From NCBI RefSeq assembly GCF_046630445.1, contig NC_092337.1, forward strand, positions 370,441,501 to 370,505,500: 64,000 bases of DNA, given 5' to 3'. This document shows positions 12,387 to 26,969 of the stretch, piece by piece. A model generated the notes under the pieces. It was not told the origin of the DNA. It saw nothing but the letters and a program-made list of their open reading frames with translations, and ran no database searches. This stretch comes from Rutidosis leptorrhynchoides (lineage: Eukaryota > Streptophyta > Magnoliopsida > Asterales > Asteraceae). Positions within the stretch are counted from its first letter, which is position 1; the number at the start of each line of letters is the position of its first letter. A program made the position numbers and the translations under genes.

Positions 12387-14681
12387 GATTGATATTTACA
12401 TGACTAAATGTTTCCAACGTGTTAACCAATCAAACTTGTTAAGACTTGATTAAATGAAATAAGTTTCATATAGACAATTGATCACCCAAGTTGACCGGCG
12501 ATTCACGAACGTTACAAAATTGTAAAAACTACATGTTGTGGTATATATAGACATATATATATGGTTGACATGAGATTATGATGAGTAAGTATCTCACTAA
12601 GTATATTAACAATGTGTGATATACATAAGAAATGAGATTACTAAGTTAAGAAACTCGAAATGATATATATAACGATTATCGTTATGATAACGTCTACTAA
12701 ATATATATGTATCATATTAAGATATTGATACACTATATTTAACATGATAAAATGATATTTAAATATATCATTAAGTGTGTTAATAATGAACTACATATGT
12801 AAAAACAAGACTACTAACTCAAGAATTACGAAACGAGACTTATATGTAACGATTATCGTTGTAACGATATTTTAATGTATATATCAGATTAAGAGATATT
12901 CATACATCATAATATCATGATAATATAATAATTTAACATCTCATTTGATATAATAAAAATTGGGTTAACAACATTAATTGAGATCGTTAACTTAAAGGTT
13001 TCAAAACAACACTTACATGTAACGACTAACGAAGACTTAACGACTCCATTAGAATGTATATACATGTTGTGTTTTGATATGTATTCTTAAACTTTTGAAA
13101 GACTTCAAGACATATATCAAAGTACTTCTACTTAACAAAAATTCTTACAATTACATCCTCGTTCAGTTTCATCAACAATTCTACTCGTATGCACCCGTAT
13201 TCTTACTCGTACAATACACAGCTTTTAGATGTATGTACTATTGGTATATACACTCCAATGATCAACTCTTAGCAGCCCATGTGAGTCAACTAACACATGT
13301 GGGAACCATCATTTGGCAACTAGCATGAAATATCTCATAAAATTACAAAAATATTAGTAATCATTCATGACTTATTTACATGTAAACAAAATTACACATC
13401 CTTTATATCTAATCCATATACCAATGACCAAAAACACCTACAAACACTTTCATTCTTCAATTTTATTCATCTAATTGATCTCTCTAGAGTTCCATCTTCA
13501 AGTTCTAAGTGTTCTTCATAAATTCCATAAGTATAGTTTCAGAAAAATCAAGAATACTTCCAAGTTTGCAAGTCTACTTCCAAGCTTTCTAATCCATTCC
13601 AAGTAATCATCTAAGATCAAGGAACCTTTGTTATTTATAGTAGGTTATCTTTCTAATTCAAGGTAATATTCATATTCAAACTTTGATTCAATTTCTACAA
13701 CTATAACAATCTTATTTCGAGTGAAAATCTTACTTGAACTGTTTTTGTGTCATGATTCTGCTTCAAGAACTTTCAAGCCATCCAAGGATCCTTTAAAGCT
13801 AGATCCATTTTTCTCATTTCCAGTAGTTTTATCCAGAAAACTTAAGGTAGTAATGATGTTCATAACATCATTCGATTCATACATATAAAGCTATCTTATT
13901 CGATGGTTTAAACTTGTAATCACTAGAACATAGTTTAGTTAATTCTAAACTTGTTCGCAAACAAAAGTTAATCCTTCTAACTTGAATTTTAAAATCAACT
14001 AAACACATGTTCTATATCTATATGATATGCTAACTTAATGATTTAAAACCTGGAAACACGATGAACACCATAAAATCGGATATACGCTGTCGTAGTGAAA
14101 CCGGGGGCTGTTTTGGTTTGGATAATTAAAAACTATGATAAACTTTGATTTAAAAGTTGTTCTTCTGGGAAAATGATTTTTCATATGAATATGAAACTAT
14201 ATCCAAAAATCTTGGTTAAACTCAAAGTGAAAGTATGTTTTTCAAAATGGTCATCAAGATGTCGTTCTTTCGACGAAAATGACTACCTCTTTAGTAATTG
14301 ACATGTAACTTAAATTTCTGACTATAAACCTATAATTTTTCTATTTTGATTCTTAAATTAGAGTTCAATATGAAACCATAGCAATTTGATTCACTCAAAA
14401 CGGATTTAAAATGAAGAAGTTATGGGTAAAACAAGATTGGATATTTTTGATCTTTTTAGCTACGGGAAATGTTTAACAAATCTATACAAATCATATCCTA
14501 GCTAACTTATATTGTATTATACATGTATTCTAATATATTATGTAATCTTGGGATACCATAGACACGTATACAAATGTTTTGACATATCATATCGACCCAT
14601 GTATATATATTATTTGGAACAACCATAGACACTCTATATGCAGTAATGTTGGAGTTAGCTATACAGGGTTGAGGTTGATTC

Positions 14682-14684
<3 letters not shown>

Positions 14685-14769
<85 letters not shown>
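14685..14769. repeat. (TA)n microsatellite
   Basis: About 85 bp of pure AT dinucleotide inside the B LTR, next to a region (14600-14680) shared with other Tekay LTRs of the window. Confidence 0.95.
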
Positions 14770-14770
<1 letters not shown>

Positions 14771-15046
14771 TTTGAATTGTGATTTAGCTTGAGACGTGTA
14801 TACACTGGGTCGTGGATTGATTCAAGATAATATATATCGATTTATTTCTGTACATCTAACTGTGGACAACTAGTTGTAGGTAACTAACGAGGACAGCGTA
14901 CTTAATACACTCAAATCTTTAAAACATAATAAAAATAGTTGTAATTATATTTTGATCATACTTTGATATATATGTACATATTTGTATAGGTTCGTGAATT
15001 GATCCGTGGCCAAGTCTTATTTCAGAGGAAGGAAATATTTGTGAAA

Positions 15047-15536
15047 GTGAGTTATAGTCCCACTTTTAAAATCTAATATTTTTGGGATGAGAATACATGC
15101 AGGTTTTATAAATGATTTACAAAATAGACACAAGTACGTGAAACTACATTCTATGGTTGAATTATCGAAATCGAATATGCCCCTTTTTATTAAGTCTGGT
15201 AATCTAAGAATTAGGGAACAGACACCCCAATTGACGCGAATCCTAAAGATAGATCTATTGGGCCTAACAAACCCCATCCAAAGTACCGGATGCTTTAGTA
15301 CTTCGAAATTTATATCATATCCGAAGGGTGTCCTGGAATGATGGGGATATTCTTATATATGCATCTTGTTAATGTCGGTTACCAGGTGTTCACCATATGA
15401 ATGATTTTTATCTCTATGTATGGGATGTGTATTGAAATATGAAATCTTGTGGTCTATTGTTACGATTTTATATATATAGGTTAAACCTATAACTCACCAA
15501 CATTTTTGTTGACGTTTAAAGCATGTTTATTCTCAG
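15047..15536 (+). other. Candidate LTR intron (B)
   Basis: Donor AAA/GTGAGTTATAGTCCC at 15047 and acceptor TTTATTCTCAG/GT ending 15536, length 490 bp. The layout and flanks match the candidate introns of A, D, F and the solo LTR. Confidence 0.5.
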
Positions 15537-16114
15537 GTGAATACTAAGAGCTTCCGCTGTTGCATACTAAAATAAGGACAAGATTTGGAGTCCATGTTTG
15601 TATGATATTGTGTAAAAACTGCATTTAAGAAACATATGTCGATGTAATATATTTCTATTGTAAACCATTATGTAATGGTCGTGTGTAAACAGTATATTTT
15701 AGATTATCATTATTTGATAATCTACGTAATGTTTTTAAAACCTTTATTGATAAAATAAAGGTTATGGTTGTTTTAAAAATGAATGCAGTCTTTGAAAAAC
15801 TCCTCATATAGAGGTTAAAACCTCGCAACGAAATCAATTAATATGGAACGTTTATAATCAATATGAACGGGACATTTCACTTGAAACACCAAGACTTACA
15901 CCCTAACTCACACCGTCGCAACCGTTAACATGGTTACTTACACACAATCAAGGATAGTTAACAACCGTGACTCCACTCGCACACATACATGGTCAACGTA
16001 AATGCCTCTCGAACGACATACCATTTCTACGCTAACCCTTATGGAGAGCATTACAAGTAGCCCTCTAATCATATCACGGTTACACCCGACTAGGTTAAGC
16101 CCTCAACACTATAA

Positions 16115-16533
16115 GATTAACCCGACCCGGTTAGTCAAACACACTCGGTCAACCTTCCTTGGTCAACACCTAACATCTAATTGATTAACCCGACCCGGTT
16201 AGTCAAACGCACTCGGTCAACCCGACTTGGTAAAACCCCTAACAACAATTGATCAACCCAACTTAGTTAGTTAAACGACCCTAATAACAAATGATTAACC
16301 CGACTTGGTTAAGTCAACTCACTTGGTCAACCCGGCTAGGTAAACCCCTAACAACAATTGATTAACCCGACTCGGTTAGTCAAACGCACTTGGTCAACCC
16401 GCTCTGGTCAACACTTAACATCTAATTGATTAACCCGACCCGGTTAGTCAAACGACCCTAACAACAATTGATTAACCCGACATGGCTAATCAAACCGCAA
16501 TGGACTAACTCGACCTAGCTAGTCACTACACTA
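16115..16533 (+). repeat. Degenerate minisatellite, 68 bp and 42 bp units
   Basis: Seven units begin GATTAACCCGACCCGGTTAG or a close variant, at about 16115, 16182, 16250, 16291, 16359, 16427 and 16469. Long units (about 68 bp) contain a CACTCGGTCAACC segment that the short ones (about 42 bp) lack. The array lies between the B LTR and element C, probably in the interior of element E. The flanking 15880-16114 holds related AACCCGACT-type sequence and no gene. Confidence 0.8.
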
Positions 16534-16583
16534 CATGGATAAATCATTTATTACCCAAAAGTCACCCACATAAAGATAGTCCT

Positions 16584-17186
16584 TGATAGTGCTCCAAATG
16601 AACATATATTTAAGCACAATATCCTTCCAATATGTAAATCTTTTAGTTGTAATTGTTCTATTTTTATGTAATATTCGTTTAAATAAATAAGTACGAAGAC
16701 AAAAGAAGAAAACGACGATTTGAAGACGCAAATGACCAAAAAGCCAAAAAGTACAAAGTACAATCCAAGTGGTTCGAAATATTGATGAGAAACTTCTAAA
16801 AATTACAAGAGTACGAGCCGCGGAACGCAAAATACAAAATATCTCAGCGTACGAAAGGACGTTCGAAAATCTGGAACCGGGACTTGAGCCAACTATCAAC
16901 GCGCGACGCAACGGAACTAAAATTACTAGTCAACTATGCACATAAATATAATATAATATATAAATAATTCTTAAAATTATATATATATTATATTATATAT
17001 TAAAAATCGTCGGCAAACTAGGAGACAAACGATTGTGAGCTGGATCCTTGCTCCATGCGATCGCATGGCCTGGAGGCCTAATTCCCATGCGATCTCATGG
17101 CCTACTTTTTCTGGCCACATTCCTATAAAAGGCAGTCTGGTGCTCGAGCTCAAAACACACCTTTTTCTTTTCCTTCATATGTAACG

Positions 17187-17249
<63 letters not shown>

Positions 17250-18461
17250 ATTTTAATTGTAAGTTAATAATAATAAAGTTATTTTAAGAATGTTTTACGG
17301 GTTTTAAGTCGAAATTCTGTCCGTGCAACGCTACGCGATTAATCACCACTGTAAGCTATGTTCTTCCTTTTTAAATTAATGTCTCGTAACTAAGTTATTA
17401 TTATGCTTATTTGAGCCAAAGTAATCGTGATGTTAGACTAAATATTAAGACGGGGTTATTAGATTTTGTATCATAATTAACGTTTGGACAAAAGACCGAC
17501 ACTTGTGGACATTGGACTATTGACTATTAATAGATAGGGGGTATTGTCTAATCGAATGATAACTCATTAGAACCTGTCGAACCTATCTTCAAATTAGTTA
17601 ACCTAATAATTATTAAAATGATTATGTATGTTCTATTTAGTGACGTTTATACGACATCAAATTAGTTAACCGAACTCATCTATTTAATTAATTATTCGGG
17701 TTGGGTAATTGATTATTCATTTTGATCAAGTGGGTAAATTAATATTCATATCTCATTAAAACAGGGGTGGATTACATAAAAGGATAATTGGTGTAATTAT
17801 TAACAAAGTATTAAAACCTTGTTACAGTTCGAATCCCTAATTAGTTGGAATATTTGACTTCGGGAATAAGGTTAATTTGACGAGCATTTTATAATTATGA
17901 CCGATGGACTATTATGAACAAAAACCAAATAGGTATCAAATAATCCAGGACAAAGGACAATTAACCTGGGTAATAAATTAAAATCAACACGTCGAACATC
18001 ATGATTACGGAAGTTTAAATAAGCATAATACTTTTATTTCATATTTCATCGTACCTTTATTTACTGTCATTTTAATTACTGCAATTTACTTTATCGTAAT
18101 TTAAATTCTGTCATTTATATTATCGTCATTTATCTTTACGCTTTATTTAAAATCGACAAACCGGTCATTAAATGGTAAAAAATCCCCCCTTTTATATATT
18201 ATTATTACTATATATAATTATATATATATAAATATAGTTGTTAAAAATATAGCGTTAAACTTAGTCAGCTCCCTGTGGAACGAACCGGACTTACTAAAAA
18301 CTACACTACTCTACGATTAGGTACACTGCCTATAAGTGTTGTAGCAAGGTTTAGGTATATCCACTCTATAAATAAATAAATAACTTGTGTAAAATTGTAT
18401 CGTATTTAATAGTATTTCGTATAAAAATATAACTATTTCGTATACACCTCTGCGCACATCA
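16584..18461 (+). repeat. 5' LTR of element C
   Basis: Starts TGATAGTGCTCCAAATGAAC and ends CTGCGCACATCA; 1878 bp. It aligns along its length with 25041-26944, with substitutions and different (TA)n lengths (17190-17243 here, 25674-25731 there). Confidence 0.9.
17053..17130 (+). promoter_or_regulatory. Palindrome pair and TATA box of the C 5' LTR
   Basis: CCATGCGATCGCATGG (17053-17068) is a perfect 16 bp palindrome. A second copy with one change is at 17085-17100, starting exactly 32 bp later. TATAAAA is at 17124-17130, followed by GTGCTCGAGCTC. The position suggests the U3 core promoter. The 3' LTR has the same module at 25540-25617 with both palindromes perfect. Confidence 0.65.
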
Positions 18462-19874
<1,413 letters not shown>

Positions 19875-22622
19875 ATGCACCGAGCAAAACGTTCACCACC
19901 TTTCGTACGTTCACCACCTGTAACTCGATCAAGACATCTAACCAATATTGTCGCCGTTGATTTTTCTTTAGAATCGTCATCTAGTCGACTAAGTACTCCA
20001 ATTCAAATTTCCGATAATTCATTTTTTGAACCCGACCTCACAATTGAGAATCCGGAGGATATTCAGGGACAATTCAGAGATCCTGAACCACTAATCATTC
20101 CTCCTGAACCACAAATCACTCATCAAGAGATTGTCAAGGAAGAAACCATTAAATCAGAATCCCTTAGTGATTCAGATTCAACAAATTCAATAATAGAAAA
20201 TCTGGAACCTCTAAGTATGGAAGATCGAATGAGAGCCACACGCACGGGCCAAGGTCACGCCATTATTAAACCAGACATTAATGCACCAGATTATGAAATC
20301 AAATGACAAATCCTACACATGGTAACTAATCAATGCTAATATAGTGGTACGCCAAAAGAAGATACAAACGATCATCTTCATACCTTTAATAGGATCTGTA
20401 CTCTATTTAAAATCCGAGAAGTTGAGGATGAACAGATATATCTCATGTTATTTCCCTGGACTTTAAATGGAGAAGCCAAAGATTGGTTAGAATCGTTACC
20501 TGAAGGGGCGATTGATACATGGGATGTTTTAGTTGAAAAATTTCTTAAACAATTCTTTTCGGCATCTAAAGCTGTGAGACTTCAAGGAGAAATAGTTACG
20601 TTCACGCAAAAGCCAAATGAAACATTATATGCGGCGTGGACAAGATTCGGAAAGTTGTTGAGAGGATGTCCTCAACACGGTTTAGATACTTATCAAATAG
20701 TAAAAATATTATACCAAGGATGCGACATTGCTACACGAAAATACATCGACATAACAGCTGGTGGTTCCATTATGAAGAAAACCGCAACTGAAGCTTACAA
20801 AATTATTGATAACACAGCCTCCCACTCTCATGAGTGGCACCAAGAAAAAGATATCTTTCGTTCATCTAAAGCGGCTAGAGCCGATTCTAGCCATGACTTT
20901 GATTCTGTTTCCGCAAAAAAAGATGCTTTCGAGAGACGAATGAAAAAAATGACTAAAGATATTCACGCAATACGAATCAGTTGTGAGCAATGTGGTGGAC
21001 CCCACTTAACGAAAGATTGTAATGTTGAACAAACGATGGAACAACGAGAGAATGTTTCCTACATGAACCAAAGGCCGAGAAATAATTATCAGAATAATTA
21101 TCAACCTCCAAGGACAAACTTCAATCGAAATCAAAACATTCTTTACAATCCAATTGGAACCAATAATAACTCGTATAACCAACAAGGTTCGAATAACCAA
21201 CCAACTCAAAACAACACTTTCAATCAACAAAGACCTGGCTTGTATAAACCACCACAACAAACCGAAGAGAAAAAGTCAAATTTGGAAGAAATGATGGCAA
21301 AGTTAATGGAATCTCAAATACAATTTATTACATCTCAAACCCAAACAAATGAGAGGTTTGATATGTCATTAAGAACTCAACAAGCTTCCATTTTAAATCT
21401 AGAAAAATACGTAGGTACTCTTGCTAGCATGATGAGTGAGAGGGAACATGGAAAGCTACCGAGTAATACTAAAGTAAATCCTCGGAATGAGAATGTTAAT
21501 ATGGTCTCAACAAATTCTGAAAAACTAGCATCAGAAGATGGGAAGGTTTTTGATGTGAGTAACAATGAAGAAGTTACAACATCACCACCAACCGAGTATG
21601 TAAAGCCAGTGGTGGCACCATACAGACCACCCATCCCGTTTTCAAGAAAAGGAGTTGAGTATGAGCAAGTAATAGGTAATAAAGTTTGTGATACCTCTGG
21701 AAAGAAAAAGAAGAAGAATAAGAAAGTACAAGAAACAAAAATCGTAAAAATAAACCCGGTGAAGACAGTTCCACCAAAAGTTCCACCCAGGTTGGGTGAT
21801 CCGGGTGAATTTATTGTTCCTTGTCTACTTAGTGATTGTGTCATGTATGATGAACTAGCAGATATAGGTGCAAGTGTGAGTATTATGCCTCTTTCATTAT
21901 ATAAGAGATTAGGAGTAGGTGAGTTAAGTACAACGGAAATGAGTGTTCGACTCTTTGATCAAACCATTAGGCACCCAGTTGGAATTGCTGACAACCTACC
22001 CGTTCAAGTGGGTAATTTAACCTTTCTAGTAGAATTCATTGTCATTGACATAGAAGAGGGCCCAAACATTCCTCTAATTTTAGGTCGACCATTCTTAGCG
22101 TCCACCGGGGAATTATTTGATGTAAGAAAAGGTAGAATGACACTTAGTAATGATGAAAAATCGATCACCTTTGTGAGTCAAAAGTCTAAATCTCCACCAA
22201 CCAAAACCATTGAACCAACAAAAATGATTGGTAAGAACCATGTTGTTTTACCAACTCCAACGGTAGTGCTTAACAATAATAAAACGCCTAAGTGTGGGGA
22301 AAATGAAGTAACAACTAATGATGACCTGATAACAAAGAACCCCGTTGTTGATACAAAATTAAATAACCCCGTTATTAATAGTTCAATGAAGAAACTTATT
22401 AAACGGATTCGCGATGCTAGAACCATGAGGAACTTTAAGTTATGTAACCGGTTAGTATCCAATCTTTCGCCTAAAGAAAAGGTGAAACTAGTTGAATTTA
22501 TGGATATTACACAGGAATCCGACCAATGGCTTAAAGCAAAAGTCACAGATATGCAAGTTGATTATGGTCCAAAAGAAATTGACAATGAAGTTAATCACAA
22601 ATTCAACACCACAGCTACCTAA
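19875..22622 (+). pseudogene. Athila-type gag-protease of element C, two in-frame stops
   Basis: One frame of about 915 codons from ATG 19875, broken by TGA (20304-20306) and TAA (20337-20339) with no shift. The Athila gag signature LFPWTLNGEAKDWLESLP is near codon 192. A CCHC knuckle (CEQCGGPHLTKDC) is near codon 371. A Gln/Asn-rich linker follows. A retropepsin-like domain starts at ADIGASVSIMPLSLYKRLG (near codon 662) and ends with the flap-side LILGRPFLAS. The catalytic triplet reads D-I-G; Athila proteases commonly have D-L-G here, so it may still be functional. The frame ends at TAA 22620, with no pol downstream. The stops fall just upstream of the core gag domain. Confidence 0.88.
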
Positions 22623-23157
22623 GTGTGGGGAGATTCAAATATTTTAAGAAGAAAATGCTGTCTAGAGTTAGTTGTTCTGTTCTCGTGTAGTTCTGAGAAT
22701 GGAATCCGATTGGTCTTTTCCACTAGCAGACACTAAAGAACTAGTTTTCTCCCCCCATTCTGAATTTTTTGTTTTGTAGGTTTTGTATGAAATTAATACG
22801 CTTTTTAAATTTAAGTTTTTTGTGAATTTAAAAACAAAAATTTACTTTATTTCATTAAGTTTTAAAAAATTAATTTCTAAAATTCGTTGTAAGTTGAAGA
22901 CTAGATCATAGAATCGAAATTGCTTTACCCGAGGGCGGGGCTAAAAATTTTGTTATCATTATTTTTAAATTTTATTGATCTAAAGTATACCAAAAAAATT
23001 AAAAAAAACCCAAAAATCTTTGCTTTTAAAACAATTGCTTTAAAAATGACAAATTTTAAATTTTGTCGAGGGACGGACTAGGTAAACATACCGAAACTAC
23101 CTAAAGTAAAAGGAAACAAAATTTTAAAAAATTATTCATTTAAATTATTTTATAAAG

Positions 23158-23256
<99 letters not shown>

Positions 23257-25040
23257 TGTATTTTATGTTATGTACAAAACAAGGTAAAACAACGCACTTT
23301 TAAGGATTAAGTTCAGCAAAAGCTACTAATTTTTACGATAAGACGCAAAATATCAAATGTGATATAAAATAATATGTTTGCAAACTCGGTATTTTTAATC
23401 ACTTTTCTACACTAATCACCCTCATGAATTTATAATTATAGTCTGATTTCATGCAAAAGAGGGCATTGCATGATCTCAAGTGTGGGGAAGGGTTATAAAT
23501 TCTCTCGGGTTCACACTTAGTTTAATTGCCAAATTTTGTAAAAATTTGAAAAATTTTCAACTAAATGAATTCAAAATCATGTTTATACATATTTATGAAC
23601 GATAAAACTAGGTGTTAATACCAAAATTATTGTTACCTCAGAGAGAACATAAATGGAGAAACAACCCAAAACGTTAGAATTCATTTAAAATGGAATAGAG
23701 GAGAATAAAAAGGCAAAGAAATAAATAAATAAAAGCTAAGTGTGGGAAGAATTTATCAAGTTATTTAAAACACATATCACATATGTTTGTACAAGATTAT
23801 TGTAGGTGCTTTTGTTTTGGACAAAATTAACTATTTTACCCGGTAAATTATAATATAAATGGAAGAATAGATGGATCTACACGATGAATCAATTCCATCA
23901 TTAAAAGGAAGTAAAGTCTTCCAAAAAAGACACGCGCTTCTTGATTTAGGTCAGGAAGTTGTCGTCCAGACCAGCTGTAGGTTGACGAAAAATCTAGAAA
24001 AGTCATCTCTAAAATCAGCAGGAAATCCACGGACCTCAGCATCAAACAGGGTCGCCAAGTGGTCAGACTTATCCTAACCATGAGAGGATCTGTCTCGTAA
24101 AATGGGGAGGGCGCCGTGCAAATTAGCTTGATAAGACTAATGAATCAGACCCCCAGAAAGGATAATCTCCTTAAAGATTAAAAATCAGCTTTTAAACCTG
24201 ATATTACTCAATCCTTGAGATTGACCTTAAAGATTGAGAATTACAAACTCATAAAATTCGATGATATCTAAACTCGAGCTTGAACGAGAAAATATTTTGA
24301 TCAAATTAAAACCGATTTGTTTTCTGAAAACCTATTTTCAATACGTTCATTACCATTGAACTTAAAATCCTAAGAATTCACCTAGAATTCATTAGGTCAC
24401 ATGACCCAAATCGGGTGTCAACCGTAAGAACGGTGGTTGCATAGCATGGTCGAAGACAGGAGTTTGTGCCAGACCGAAAAACTATAGGGTGATCTTTACT
24501 ATTGCTCCTACAAAGGATAGTAATTGCATCCGACACGATATAGACCATAATAAAAAGCATGTCACGGGCCATTGCCTTAACAGTTGCTTGTTCAACGCTT
24601 TCCTTTACAATTGGACGGTAGTTTACCGAAAGGTAATATACGGAGCAAGTAAACTGGACGTGTTGCTTTCCCAATACAAGGATAGCAAGTGGGTGACACA
24701 AAACCATAAGTTTTGAGCTAAAATTTTGAAATCTGAAACCCACAAAAATATTTTGCAAACACCGGTGAAGGGTTATTCCGGAAAACTTATCTAGGGTAAA
24801 AGCTAGATTGAATTTTCAAAAGATCAAATGTTTTCATAAAGATCTAATTTCCTTAAAGGATCTAAATTTTTATAAGTCATGTGGGACTGTAAACCACATC
24901 GTTACTATCATTGTTTATACCGCCGTATCAAAATCACTGATGTATAAAGTGTGGAAAAAAAAAGTGATTCGAGTGAAGTGTGATTTTATTTTAAGTTTTG
25001 TATTGCTTGAGGACAAGCAACGCTCAAGTGTAGGGATATT
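22623..25040 (+). other. Noncoding 3' region of element C
   Basis: No enzyme motifs in any frame. It contains CGAGGGCGGGG (22930), CGAGGGACGGAC (23068), GTGTGGGGA-type stretches, a (TA)n array (23160-23253), and a terminal GCTTGAGGACAAGC hairpin followed by AACGCTCAAGTGT (about 25004-25031). That terminal sequence is the usual Athila sequence before the 3' LTR and includes the plus-strand priming region. Confidence 0.7.
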
Positions 25041-25429
25041 TGATAGTGCTACAAATGAACATATATTTAGGCACAATATCCTTCCAATATGTAAAGATTT
25101 TAGTTGTAATTGTTCTATTTTTATGTAATATTCGTTTAAATAAATAAGTGCGAAGACAAAAGAAGAAAACGACGATTTGAAGACGCAAATGACCAAAAAG
25201 CCAAAAAGTACAAAGTACAATCCAAGTGGTTTGAAATATTAATGAGAAACGTCTAAAAATTACAAGAGTACAAGCCGCGGAACGCAAAATACAAAATATC
25301 TCAGCGTACGAAAGGACGTTCGAAAATCCGGAACCGGGACCTGAGCCAACTATCAACGCGCAATGCAACGGACCTAAAATTACAAGTCAACTATGCACAT
25401 AAATATAATATAAAATATAAATAATTCTT

Positions 25430-25480
<51 letters not shown>

Positions 25481-25672
25481 TATATATTAAAAACCGTCGG
25501 CAAACTAGGAGACAAACGATTGTGAGCTGGATCCTTGCTCCATGCGATCGCATGGCCTGGAGGCCTAATTCCCATGCGATCGCATGGCCTACTTTTTCTG
25601 GCCACATTCCTATAAAAGGCAGTCTGGTGCTCGAGCTCAAAACACACCTTTTTCTTTTCCTTCATATGTAAC

Positions 25673-25738
<66 letters not shown>

Positions 25739-26944
25739 ATTTTAATTTTAAGTTAATAATAATAAAGTTATTTTAAGAATGTTTTACGGGTTTTAAGTCG
25801 AAATTCTGTCCGTGCAACGCTACGCGATTAATCACCACTGTAAGCTATGTTCTTCCCTTTTAAATTAATGTCTCGTAACTAAGTTATTATTATGCTTATT
25901 TGAGCCAAAGTAATCGTGATGTTAGACTAAATATTAAGACGGGGTTATTAGATTTTGTACCATAATTAAGGTTTGGACAAAAGACCGACACTTGTGGACA
26001 TTGGACTATTGACTATTAATAGATAGGGGGTATTGTCTAATCGAATGATAACTCATTGGAACCTGTCGAACCTATCTTCAAATTAGTTAATCTATTAATT
26101 ATTAAAATGATTATGTATGTTCTATTTAGTGACGTTTATACGACATCTTTTACGATCATTTAATTAATTATTTGGGTTGGGTAATTGATTATTCATTCTG
26201 ATTAAGTGGGTAAATTAATATTCATATCTCATTAAAACAGGGGTGGATTACATACAAGGATAATTGGTGTAATTATTAACAAGGTATTAAAACCTTGTTA
26301 CAGTTCGAATCCCTAATTAGTTGGAATATTTGACTTCGGGAATAAGGTTAATTTGACGAGCATTTTATAATTATGACCGATGGACTATTATGGACAAAAA
26401 CCAAATAGGTATCAAATAATCCAGGACAAAGGACAATTAACCCGGGTAATAAATTAAAATCAACACGTCGAACATCATGATTACGGAAGTTTAAATAAGC
26501 ATAATACTTTTATTTCATATTTCATCGTACCTTTATTTACTGTCATTTTAATTACTGCAATTTACTTTATCGCAATTTAAATTCTGTCATTTATATTATC
26601 GTCATTTATCTTTACGCTTTATTTAAAATTGACAAACCGGTCATTAAACGGTAAAAAAACCCCCCTTTATATATTATTATTACTATATATAATTATATAT
26701 ATATATATATATAAATATAGTTGTTAAAAATATAGCGTTAAACTTAGCCAGCTCCCTGTGGAATGAACCGGACATACTAAAAACTACACTACTCTATGAT
26801 TAGGTACACTGCCTATAAGTGTTGTAGCAAGGTTTAGGTATATCCACTCTATAAATAAATAAATAACTTGTGTAAAATTGTATCGTATTTAATAGTATTT
26901 CGTATAAAAATATAACTATTTCGTATACACCTCTGCGCACATCA
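25041..26944 (+). repeat. 3' LTR of element C
   Basis: Starts TGATAGTGCTACAAATGAAC and ends CTGCGCACATCA; 1904 bp. Palindromes at 25540-25555 and 25572-25587 are both perfect; TATA box at 25611-25617. A gap of about 25 bp near 26150, relative to the 5' LTR, and TA-array differences account for most length changes. Confidence 0.9.
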
Positions 26945-26969
26945 GTACTAAAATCGAATAGTACATGAA

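Larger units (their letters stand above)
6748..15879 (+). mobile_element. Element B: degenerate Tekay chromovirus with an F-box-like leader ORF
   Basis: Order: splice-acceptor-like tract (about 6813-6823), F-box-like ORF, PPT-like motif, gag-pol with chromodomain, PPT, 3' LTR (12345-15879). The 5' LTR is missing because element A begins at 6747; it may lie beyond the left edge. The LTR is related to those of A, D and the solo LTR. Five stops and a frameshift in gag-pol show that B cannot make its own enzymes. Confidence 0.82.
12345..15879 (+). repeat. 3' LTR of element B (about 3.5 kb)
   Basis: Starts TGTAGTGACCCGAACTTTTCC directly after the PPT and ends GAACGGGACATTTCA at 15879. The 3' third aligns with A and D (AGATAGATCTATTGGGCC near 15248; TTTATTCTCAGGT near 15527; CATATAGAGGTTAAAACCTCG near 15807). 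A (TA)n array is at 14685-14769. No gene is supported inside. Confidence 0.85.

Noticed and set aside
21377..21844. Minus-strand frame of 155 codons in element C
   Set aside because: Shadow of the gag-protease frame on the other strand; composition follows the sense codons.
22623..25040. env-like ORF of an Athila element
   Set aside because: No frame longer than about 126 codons and no transmembrane or signal pattern.
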